NCBI RefSeq assembly: GCF_000340215.1
Contig: NW_006921540.1
Location: 3,363,402 to 3,427,401 of the forward strand
Reading direction: 5' to 3'
Length of the DNA: 64,000 nt
Source of the DNA: Pseudocercospora fijiensis CIRAD86
Lineage: Eukaryota > Ascomycota > Dothideomycetes > Mycosphaerellales > Mycosphaerellaceae
The position numbers and the translations under genes are program-made. The notes beneath the pieces are model-generated. The model made no database searches. It was not told where the DNA came from and saw nothing but the letters and a program-made list of their open reading frames with translations. Shown piece by piece: positions 55,178-64,000 of the stretch (positions are counted from its first letter, which is position 1; every line of letters begins with the position of its first letter).

Positions 55178-56833
55178 TTATGATGGGAAGTCAGAATAGA
55201 GTGCGGGCGTACTGCTGCTCTTCTCCTCATCCAGCTCATCGGATTCCTTCCAGAAAGCAGTAGGGCCTGCGGGACCGTGCATATCGTAGTCCCTATGCGA
55301 CGGGAATTAGTATTTGGAAACGTCTGAAGGTGAGAAGGACTCACTTGTCGAACCAATTGCCCAGCACGCCCCTTGCAGACTTCAGCCCACCAACCTGAAT
55401 ACCTTCACTCCTCCACCTTTCCTCACCATGGAAGATGGAGAATGTAGTCCACCTGATTTCTCCCTCGGGAGTCTGCCTCACACTGCCTCGTATCCTCGAA
55501 TTGGCATTGGGATCCCAACTCGCATGCAGACTCCGACTCGTGCCGCGGAAGTGCACGATTGGTAATCTTTCGCCCTGGAAACTTCTCCAATCGCCGTCAT
55601 CTTCCGTCTCGTCCTCGTCGTTTCTCGTTCCGGGTGCTTCGATACGTGTGACTTGCAACTTGATGCGAATCAGTCGGATGGCTAAATTGGTGAAGTATTA
55701 GTGGGATAGACACGTACGATTTCATTGAGTTCAATCAAACCTTCTTCTGTGTCAATCGGCTCTCTGGGTTGGGAGTCGGGGATTCTTTCGCTGAAATTGA
55801 AGGCGTAGAGGTCGTTGTAGTCGAGGAAGCAGACGACTCGCATCCAGCTTCCTGTCACGCCGTAAGGATCCATGGCATCGAGGGAGAGAGCAAGTTCTCG
55901 GATCTTGTAGTCTCCTTCTTCTTCTTCGAGGTGATTTGAAGGGTCGCCGATTCTGGGAGCTGATTTGTAGGAGCCGGGTGTTGCGCCTACCCAAGGATCT
56001 CGCCAGACGATCGGAAAGCGGCCGTCTGAGCGATCTGTGAACTTCCGCAGGTTGAAGCCCAGAACGATCATGATGGCTTCGACCTTTTCCCAGTCGACTC
56101 TTTGGCTGCCATCCTTCATGAACGGACCCCACCGTGTGGCATCTGTGTACTCGCGAAGGTCGTAGACTTTGCTTCGTGCGTAGGTGTGAGTGGTCCTGCC
56201 GGCGGAGTGTGATCGGGTGCAAACAGTGGTCTTGGGTGAGCGGTCGGCGGGTCTTCGCGGCATGGTGGATAAGGATCTTGTCGGTATTACGTCGATGGGA
56301 ACACCATACAAGCAGTGCAGCTTTGCACTGGCCTGTCTCAGCTCCTCTGTACCCGCGGCCATCTGATCGTTGCCGCCAGCACGACCTGGCGCGAACAAGC
56401 TGCTTGCGCAGAGAAAGCTGTCCACATTGTCTGGATTCCGAAAAGCATCTTCAAGCCATTGCATGTTCTTGCTCTTATCTTGCTGCAGGTCTGCTCGCTC
56501 GACTAGGCGAGGGATTTCCTGGGCGACGAAATGCAAGTGTCGTCTTTTCGCCTCCACGTCTTCTGTGTCGAACAGCTTCTCGAGGCGGACTGCTCGATGC
56601 AAGAGGTCTTCGTAGTCCGGCTCCTCTTCGCATGTCGTTGGCTCGTCATACCGTCCCGTGTATAGGTCTTTGTGGAGCAAGCGGTTACTTCTGATATAGC
56701 TGTTGAGGACTCGACACGTCTGGGCCAAGGCAGAGAGGTCGGCGAGCTCGATCTCGGTGAAGATGCAGTGGAGGAGTTCGTGGGAGAGCTCCAGCAGAGA
56801 AGCCATGTTGGAGTTGGACATGTTGGTGGCCAT
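55178..56833 (-). CDS. F-box protein (three exons)
   Basis: A predicted 514-residue protein. Exons in coding order: 55,718-56,833; 55,345-55,658; 55,178-55,292. The introns are 59 and 52 bp. Total length is divisible by three. A classical F-box lies at residues about 13-55 (LLELSHELLHCIFTEIELAD, then LSALAQTCRVLNSYIR). The rest contains a beta-rich region with WGPFMKDGSQRVDWEKVEAI, FPIVWRDPWVGATPGSYKSA and ELALSLDAMDPYGVTGSW, which looks like the ligand-binding half of fungal F-box proteins with a beta-sandwich C-terminus. Intron 1 uses the second AG (ATCAAG), because the first one would read into TGA. It probably recruits unknown substrates to an SCF ubiquitin ligase. Confidence 0.8.
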
Positions 56834-58020
56834 GCGTGTGTTGGAGATGGATGGGGTAGGGTAGTCGTCGGTGCACCCTAAGTCCGGCTAAGACCGAGAG
56901 AGACCCGCGGGGTACTGCGCGAGCGCCAAGAAGTGATCAGTGCGCTCCTCTCGCCAAGCCGGGAAACACCGGGCTTTCTCTTTACTCTTCCCTCTGTCCT
57001 CCGTCCTCCATCCTCTCCATAACGTTACATCAACATCCATCGACGTGCGTGCATACAGCCTTTTGCCATCTCACTCTCCGAACGCCACACGACACCGACA
57101 TGGTCACCTCCAAGCCTGGAAATCAATGCCAAGTATACCGGGTCTTTGAGGCGGCGTCCGGTCGACAACACAGCAAGTTTCAACGACACGGCAACCCGCT
57201 CGCAAATGAATCGTATCATGATCATTTGATCTACTGCGCGTCATCGATCGACGCCATACATATGACACGCATTTGAGGCAGGCGTTGCATCTGGACTCAT
57301 GACTCCCGCCTGCAATACTGCACTTCGGCAGCTCGGCCATGAAGAATATGTCCGTCCATACACCGGACGAAGAATCTCGCCCATCGAGCATGCATACTTC
57401 TTTCGCAGGCACGCATGTCTCGCAAGTGCCAGCTTGTGCCTATGTCTGACAACCGTCAACGACATGCAGCAATCAACGCCCATGTCTCCCGCGTCTTCTC
57501 TGCGGAATAAATGTTTGCAACCTCACAGAGTCGTAAGTTGATTCTACCATTATCATCGACATATATCATACACACTACCATTCGACACGTACTTGTTCAC
57601 ATCATATCCTGCTCTGACCGTAGTACATCTGCATACGAAGCCGTGATACACCTGCTCGCTGCAAGTGGCTCTTCGCGTCATGCAGAGAATATTCGGCATC
57701 TCTATTCAAACAAAGCCTACGTACAAATGCTTTCTGCTTCCAAAACAATATACACAATGGCATTATCGCCCGAGCACAATGCAGGTTCTTTGTCGCAAGC
57801 TGTGCTTGAATATTCTATATAAGCACAGCATGTCGGAACGATATCGACTCAAGTCAGTCAGAGATCGATTTAATTCCGAGCTATTCACACTGCAGGCATT
57901 GTGAAAACACAGCGCTCGAATTTATCTTACTTATAGACGCCTCGACGCACTCGAGACCACATAGGTGCATGCCAGTTCTATTCACGACCGCGAAACGACT
58001 CGAGAAGCACAACTGCCACT
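56834..58020. other. intergenic, nothing recognised
   Basis: About 1.2 kb between a minus-strand F-box gene and a plus-strand hypothetical gene. Only short ORFs; likely promoters for both. Confidence 0.4.
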
Positions 58021-58677
58021 ATGCTTTCATTCTCCGGGAGCAGCGCTCGCACGATGGAAGCAGATGTCCACGAGCCGTCAATAACCGAAGACATATCCTC
58101 TTGGCAGGTTGTCGAACCACAAGACAAAAGCATCATGGGAACAGAGCTGAAATCCATGCCGCCTCGCTCTCATGACAGCCTGATCTCGTCCGCCGGCGAT
58201 GGCTCGCCAATTTCTCGTTGGCTTGGGACAGGCTTTCCTGCCACGTCTATCAGGAATGCTAATTCAACAGCCATGGTCCACGATCACTTCCCGCTCGAAA
58301 CGAGCCGTCTCGTACCGAGCTCCTCTGCTCCTTCCGGGAAGCCTTTGGAGCAATCCGAAGGTGACTCGATCTCGGACGACTACGTCATGGTTGACGGCGA
58401 GATGATCACAATCCATCTCCGCGGCCAAGAAGTCCAAGTTCTGAAATGTGTCGGCCTGAGCTGTGATGGCACATGTCCTCCATCCTGCCCCTTCTATCGC
58501 CGCGACTTCCGCGGGAGAGCGGACAGAGTGTACAAGAAAGTCAGCGATGCCGTGGAAGACATCTTCGCTCGGGACGACGGACCAGACAGGACGAATTTCA
58601 AGGCATTCGTGACCATCACTGGCGACCTCGCTGATGATCTTGGCCGCACTCTCAAGCATAAGCTCTTCGATGATTAG
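58021..58677 (+). CDS. hypothetical protein (218 aa)
   Basis: A single open frame starting ATG at 58,021. The N-terminal half is Ser/Pro-rich and probably disordered. The C-terminal half is more ordered, with DDYVMVDGEMITIHLRGQEV followed by a Cys cluster (CVGLSCDGTCPPSCPFYRRD) and a charged helical end (DNA-binding or metal-binding cannot be claimed). No signal peptide. No family recognised. Composition and codon pattern resemble real genes, and the minus-strand frame over it is shorter. Confidence 0.5.
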   Translation: MLSFSGSSARTMEADVHEPSITEDISSWQVVEPQDKSIMGTELKSMPPRSHDSLISSAGDGSPISRWLGTGFPATSIRNANSTAMVHDHFPLETSRLVPSSSAPSGKPLEQSEGDSISDDYVMVDGEMITIHLRGQEVQVLKCVGLSCDGTCPPSCPFYRRDFRGRADRVYKKVSDAVEDIFARDDGPDRTNFKAFVTITGDLADDLGRTLKHKLFDD

Positions 58678-59372
58678 AGCAGTCACACGCTCACGAGATC
58701 TTTGACTTCTGATCCTAGAAAGCAGTGGCAGACCCGCGATCGCGGCCGTGTGTAAGTGGCTGAAGACGAAAATACAGGAACACTTTCCTTTCTCGCAAAA
58801 TCTATCCTATCCTTTTCAAATCTTTCTTTTTGCAGGTCTAATACGTAGCAGTGTGGCTGCAGATGCAGGCCAAGAGGCTCAGGAAAATATTCTCCGGAAG
58901 CGAGGATGCTGTAGCAGCAGTGAACCACTCTTTGTGCATTCGCAGGTAACAAGCTGAATGATCGATAGAGAATTCCAGCCTCACTGACCCACATGGACGG
59001 AGCTGTTGCCAGCTCTTAAGGCTCTTGACAAGGTCCACCCGGCACTCGCCATATTAAGCTGCATATTTCATGCAAGAAATGCGCAGTGTGCGTAGCATGT
59101 AAGATCAGCAATATACACGACAGCATTGGCGCCATGCTCTGACCAGCAATTGTTGCAGAAGACCACGAAAGCGTCATGCATTCCGACTCATCATCTTCTG
59201 GCTGTCAGCCAAAGCTGAGCTCTTGTGCTACGCTGACCACTTCCTGATTCCGTAACTCCTCCACCCTGCATGTCCATAAGAGAAGCCTTATATGACACGA
59301 TTGAACCCTAGAGTCTTCTCTGTAAAAATTTCTGGAAGTCGCACAATTCCAAACGCTGAAGCCTAGTTCACC
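58678..59372. other. intergenic, nothing recognised
   Basis: Unique sequence with short ORFs; promoter side of the P450 gene. Confidence 0.4.
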
Positions 59373-61220
59373 ATGATCGCACACCCGGTATTTGCAGCAT
59401 GGCTGAGCTTCGTCACAGCACTCATACTGCTGACAATCCACCATGTTCGCAGAGTCAGCATCAAGTTGCCTCCTGGCCCCAGACGCTTGCCACTCATTGA
59501 AAATATGCTTGATATGCCGCCTAAGGGCGGTCGCAATTGGGTACACTACACCAAGCAGAGAGACCTGTACGGTCCCATCACATCTCTTACCGCTCTTGGA
59601 ACGACAGTCATTCTACTGCATGACTACAATCTGGCAGAGGAGTTCCTATCAAAACGAGCTGTGATTGCCTCAGACCGACCACGGCCATTTTTCTTGACCC
59701 AAATGCATGTACCATGCTCACATGTGCATCATTCCTCTCAAGCTGACGATAATTAGGTGTGGCTGGGGTAAAAACATTGGTTTTATCCCGTACGATCGCC
59801 GACTGCGAGCTATGCGCAAGCAAATACACGCGCTGCTGGGCACGCAGACCGCGCTGGCAGACTTCAATCCTGTTCAAGACATCGAGACTCGACGCTTTCT
59901 CCTACGCGTTCTGCGCAAGCCCGATCAGTTTCTTAAATACATTAAGAGGTAAGAAACCGAGGCAGTTGATTATACACAGTCTGCTGAAAGTCATCGAAAC
60001 TGCAGTGAGGCGGCTGGCATTATGCTGAAAACAGTCTACGGCTACGAGACCAACAGTGAAGGAAGTGATCCAATCATCTTCATCGTCGAGAAGGCTTTGG
60101 AGCAAACCTCAGTCGCTGGGCAGCCAGGTGCATGGCTCGTTGACTATTTTCCAGCACGTAAGTGTCTCTGTATAATGAATGCATTCGAGCATTTCTGATG
60201 CTGGACTCTGCAGTGAGACATCTTCCCGATTGGCTACCAGGTACTGGCTTCAAGCGCATCGCGAAGGAAATCAGCAGGACACAAAACGAATTTTCCGGCC
60301 GACCTTGGGCGTTTGTGAAATACCAGATGGCCGCGGGGAAATATGAGACTTCTTTCTCATCGAGATTGCTTGAGCGCGGCGAGGGAAAGCTCAGTGACGA
60401 AGATGAATACATCGCCAAATTTGCCGCAAATGGACTCTATGGCGGTGGCGCAGATACAGTAGGCACACTTCGAAGACTGATCGATCAAATCGTCGCTGAC
60501 ACTCTTCAGACTGTGGCTTCTATCATGACTTTCTTTCTCACCATGATCAAGTACCCGGAATTTCGGAACAAAGCGCAAGCTGAGATCGATCATGTCGTTG
60601 GACAAGATCGCCTGCCCGAGCTGTCTGATCGTGAGAACTTGCCATACACCGAAGCAGTCATCAAAGAAATCTTTCGATGGCACACCATCGTGCCCGAAGG
60701 TCTCCCGCACCTAAGCAGCGAGGACTGCGAGTTCGAAGGATATTTCATCCCCAAAGGTTCCATCCTCGTCCCCAATATCTGGTAAGCCTTCTAATAGCAT
60801 CAACCCTTCCATCAACCTATACTTACTTCCTTCCCCAGGGCCTTCGCCCACGACCCCTCCATCTACCACGACCCCACGACCTTCAACCCCAACCGCTTCC
60901 TCGGCGATCCCCCCGAAATGGATCCACGCACCTTCATCTTCGGTTTCGGAAGACGTATATGTCCCGGTAAACTGCTCGCAGATTCCAGCGTCTTCCTCAC
61001 AATCGCTCGAGCGCTTGCTGTTTTCGAGATTCTGCCCCCCTTGGACGATCAAGATCCGAATTTCGATCCGGAGCCGGGTTTCGTGAGTCACCCGGCAGCT
61101 TTTCAAGCGAGGATTATGCCTCGGACGGAGAAGGATCGGGAGCGAATTTTGGAAGTGGAGAGGACGGATCCGTTTGGGAGGGGGGGTGAGGAGGATATGG
61201 AGAGGGTTGTGGTTTGGTGA
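59373..61220 (+). pseudogene. cytochrome P450 with a one-base frameshift
   Basis: A microsomal-type fungal P450: an N-terminal anchor (LSFVTALILLTIHHVRR), the KLPPGPRRLPLI hinge, the I-helix GGGADT, the ExxR motif EIFR, and the haem loop FGFGRRICPGK. Exons: 59,373-59,704; 59,757-59,948; 60,006-60,158; 60,214-60,458; 60,510-60,781; 60,839-61,220. The third exon carries one base too many: a GGGG run at 60,118-60,121 shifts the frame and leads to TGA within a few codons. Discounting that base, all phases close (about 524 residues). Intron 1 fits only as a GC-AG intron (donor GCATGT). Intron 4 (60,459-60,509, 51 bp) has no stop and keeps frame, so retention would go unnoticed. It is either a young pseudogene or a homopolymer sequencing error. 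Similar to P450s of secondary metabolism; substrate unknown. Confidence 0.8.
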
Positions 61221-61889
61221 GTTTGGAAGGGGTTTACTACGTTGGTGGGCAGCAGGATAAGTAGCTTACGTCTTACTAGAAGTGAGACTATAAGAGTTCA
61301 GTTAGAGAGGCCTCTATATACGAGTCAACTTCGAACTTTATAGAGCAAGTACCTCCTACGTCCTCTTAGAGGATTAAAGTCTAGAGGCATAGACAAGGCT
61401 TAGTCTTAATCGACTATGGAAGTACCCTTAGGCTAATAAAAGCTTTGCTTAACTGAAATTCTTTCTTAGATACAACTATAATAGTATTAGAAAACGCATT
61501 CGCTAGCCTTAAATACTAATAAGAATACTTTACCTATTTACTATCTATTAGGATACTCTACGCAACTCCTCATATTAATTCGCTTCCTAAGACTTATTCT
61601 AGCCCTAATCCTACGCTCCTAAAAAATACACTCCCCTAACTTTTGGGCAAATACATCGGTGGGGGGGATGAGGTTCGGGGAGTGCAGTTCCCATTCGAAG
61701 TCTGCTGACTTGCCCAGGTGCTTTCGGCGATCATGGAGTTGTTTCATCCTCACAGACCGAATGCGCTGGCACTTTCAACAACCATGTGCGTACCATGGCC
61801 ACTGGTTATCGCTTTACGCCTGGCGCTTTGGGACCAGGAGTACGCAAGTTCTCGGCCTTCGTAGAGCAAAGTTGTGATATGCGAAAATC
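61221..61889. other. intergenic containing a RIP relic
   Basis: Separates the P450 and the kinase relic; most of it is the RIP-mutated fragment at 61,255-61,640. Confidence 0.5.
61255..61640. mobile_element. short RIP-mutated repeat fragment
   Basis: About 390 bp with abrupt TA enrichment and CA/TG loss like the large repeat blocks, flanked by normal DNA. Too short and too decayed to classify. Its presence suggests a solo LTR or a truncated transposon. Confidence 0.6.
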
Positions 61890-64000
61890 TCAACCGCCAT
61901 CTGCTTCCACAGCAGAAAATTCCGCAGCCAGACCATGCATCTGAGGAACAAGCTCCGGGATTCGGAAAGGTTTGGTCACAACTCGATCCATGCCTGCTTC
62001 AATGGCAGTAGAGATCTGCTCCGAACGTGCATTGGCCGTGACGGCGATGACGGGAACGTGACTGACAATCTTCCCGTTGTTCTGTCGTTCTCGGATGTGT
62101 CGGATGCAAGTAAGACCATTCATGGTCGGCATTTCCAGGTCTAAAAGGATGATCGATAGGGGCGTGTCTGCGGAGCAGAAATGGGACTGGTCCAAAAACT
62201 GAAGGCACTCTAGGCCATGATTTGCAACGTGGACGATACAACCTGCCCGTCGGAGTTGTTGGCTCATTACTTTCTGATTGATCGTGTTGTCCTCGACGAT
62301 GAGGACGTGGAGCTGGTCTTTCTGCAGGCTGTCGTTTGGTTCCATTTTTTCTGTGTTGTTGGGAGAAGCTGCTGGTGACGCTGCTGCTGGCTGCCGTTTG
62401 CTCACTCGTCGGCTGAGAGGGTGGAAGTCTTCAACGATGGAGCCACTTTGTCTGCGGTGTGTCGATATTTGGGGATCGGTTGGTTGCTCGAGAAGCAAGC
62501 TACCCCGGCGACTGTACACGACTGGGCTGGCCGAAGCACTGGTGAACCGCACTGGACTAGGTCTTTGGGACGTGGACGAAGTCTGCTCAGTCCATCTTTT
62601 GGCTCTGATGAAAAAGGTGAATACTGTCTTGCCTTCTGTGCTTGCAACTCCAATCTGGCCGCCTTGAAGTTCACACAGCTCGCGCGAGATGAAGAGGCCA
62701 AGGCCGCTGCCACCATGTTGTCTGTCATGTATTAGCATTATTCGCCCCAAAAGTCGCTCGCTGATAACTCACATATAGAGATCTTCGGGCCTGCTTGTTC
62801 AAACCTTGGAAATAGCACCTTCATTTCATCCTCATTCAGGCCCTTGCCAGTGTCATACACCGCCATCTGCAAGTATATGTCTGGGCCATTCTCGAGCTCT
62901 GATCGGGGCGTCCGCGCTGGACGGCTATGACGAGCTGGTATGAACGTGATGCTATGGTGCTTTCCTGTTGGCTTTTGATAGCTTGCCAGGAGCCACGTCT
63001 CGTCCGATATCTCCTGGCCGGACTTCTTATCCGTCGACTGCCGCGGCTTTTTCATGCGGTATTCGACGGTGTGTATCTGCTCGTGCCATGGATGCCCCTT
63101 ATACTCGAGAATGTACGAGGGTAGTTGGATTTATAAGCAAGAGAAAGAGAAGCAATCTTCGGGATTATTCACTTACGGCTTGGTAATAGCTTGTGATTCT
63201 TGGCGCTCGGGTATATAAGTAGCTAGTGAGTCCTTTGTTCAAATAGCAAGCAATTCTATCGGTTTACCGCTTATCTACAACATCTGGCTTTTGCGCGTGC
63301 TCCTCTCGGGTCATGCCAAGCATTTCCAAGTAGGTGTCATTCACGTAGAGGGCTCGTCCAGAGACATCGAACATAAACATTCCAGTAGGTGCCGCTCCTG
63401 CCAGCCTTGCCAACTTGGCCTCGCTTTTCTCGGCTTTCAACGTCGTCATGCGGAGCTGCTGGGCTAGAGCGCTGTTGATGTCGTCGGCGAGTTTCTGAGC
63501 TCGTTGTTGCTCCTCGGGCAGGGACAAGTATCAGAGCGGCATTCTTCTCAAACAACATTGCAGAAGAGCTCGTACTCAGGGGTGAACGAACACAGCGGAC
63601 TCATCCCATACACCATAGGCAAGCACATCGGTCCCAGATATGGAGTTGATCGGGCTGGCAATGCCCATTCTAACAGGGGTGCCAAACCTTGACGTGGCCA
63701 CTGCGGATATGAGCGACGCAGGCAAGGTGTCATCCTGGGACGAGAGCGCCACGTTGCGCTTCGTCTTCCAAGCCTTGAGGCAGGCTTGCACGATGCTATC
63801 ATTGTAGTCGTTCTGTTCATTTAGCGGAAAGGGGTCAACTTTGTCCTGATAGTCATCCGAGATGCCGACAGAACCATAGAGTAGGCACTTCTTTGGATGC
63901 ACTGTGGAAGATGACCCGGAGGAATTGCTCTCGGAAGGCTTAGACTTCTCGGGAACGTCGTCTACCACGGCATATACCAGTGCGAATGGCACCTCTGCAG
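61890..64000 (-). pseudogene. hybrid histidine kinase relic (PAS, ATPase, receiver) lacking the His-acceptor domain
   Basis: Reads right to left and continues past the window. A GAF-like N-terminal region (63,992-63,610) is followed by a PAS domain (about 63,430-63,275; GMFMFDVSGRALYVNDTYLE). About 160 bp of unrelated TA-rich DNA intervenes. Then come the end of the PAS/PAC (EYRMKKP..TWLLASYQ), a HATPase_c remnant (DTGKGLNEDEMKVLFPRFEQ; GGSGLGLFISREL), and an intact receiver at 62,330-61,900 (LIVEDN, phospho-Asp in ILLDLEMP, VTANA, TKPF). The HisKA region with its phosphoacceptor His, normally between TWLLAS and the ATPase, is missing. The reading frame changes at least three times within 63,530-63,610, and another shift occurs near 62,740 at a GTGAGT..CAG intron-like segment. 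It cannot encode a working kinase; the receiver might still be expressed alone. Confidence 0.85.

Noticed and set aside
57000..58000. Cluster of short ORFs downstream of the F-box gene promoter
   Set aside because: All are under about 105 codons, overlap each other and show no conserved motif.

Overview
The window is nuclear DNA from a filamentous ascomycete (Pezizomycotina). The evidence is: short spliceosomal introns (48-72 bp) with GT..AG ends, fungal versions of housekeeping genes (TOM20, EXO84, a SUN protein, POLD4, VMA16), F-box-like proteins of the LPAELR type, and repeats that carry the CpA-to-TpA scars of repeat-induced point mutation (RIP). A dothideomycete is my best guess; that placement is inference.

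Layout. (1) 1-18,283 is a block of RIP-degraded repeats. Bases 1-13,513 are most of a very large Ty3/Gypsy chromovirus on the + strand. It has one gag-pol frame (protease, RT, RNase H, integrase, chromodomain), then a second huge decayed reading frame of unknown function, a polypurine tract and a short LTR. It abuts an unrecognised RIP-degraded element read on the - strand (13,514-18,283). (2) 18,284-23,835 is unique DNA: a cyclopropane-fatty-acid-synthase-like enzyme, a candidate small secreted protein, a gag-like/F-box-like fusion protein and a small TMEM42-type membrane protein. (3) 23,962-28,974 is a RIP-degraded Tad-like LINE on the - strand, flanked by an exact 14-bp duplication. (4) 29,478-61,220 is a gene-dense arm, mostly single-copy core genes, many in divergent pairs with short shared promoters: TOA2/VMA16, POLD4/alpha-glucosidase, SUN, GNAT/UDP-glucose epimerase, DcpS, 2OG oxygenase/MFS, TOM20/EXO84, two F-box-type genes, one hypothetical protein and a P450 whose frame is broken by one base. 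(5) 61,255-64,000 holds a small RIP relic and a wrecked hybrid histidine kinase that runs off the window.

Functionally the core genes do not form one pathway. They cover transcription initiation, vacuolar acidification, DNA replication, nuclear envelope, sugar metabolism, RNA turnover, mitochondrial import and exocytosis. The accessory character lies in the repeats, the F-box-like proteins, the broken P450 and the broken kinase. I saw no CRISPR, rRNA or convincing tRNA gene and no clear secondary-metabolite cluster. Exon boundaries were worked out by hand from splice signals, phase and family similarity; no alignment was run.

The most unusual signals are the giant second ORF of the retroelement, the unknown minus-strand element, several sharp C-rich-to-G-rich strand-skew flips, a 5-unit tandem repeat between two convergent genes, an in-frame stop in EXO84 followed by 67 open codons, and a histidine kinase relic that has lost its phosphoacceptor domain.
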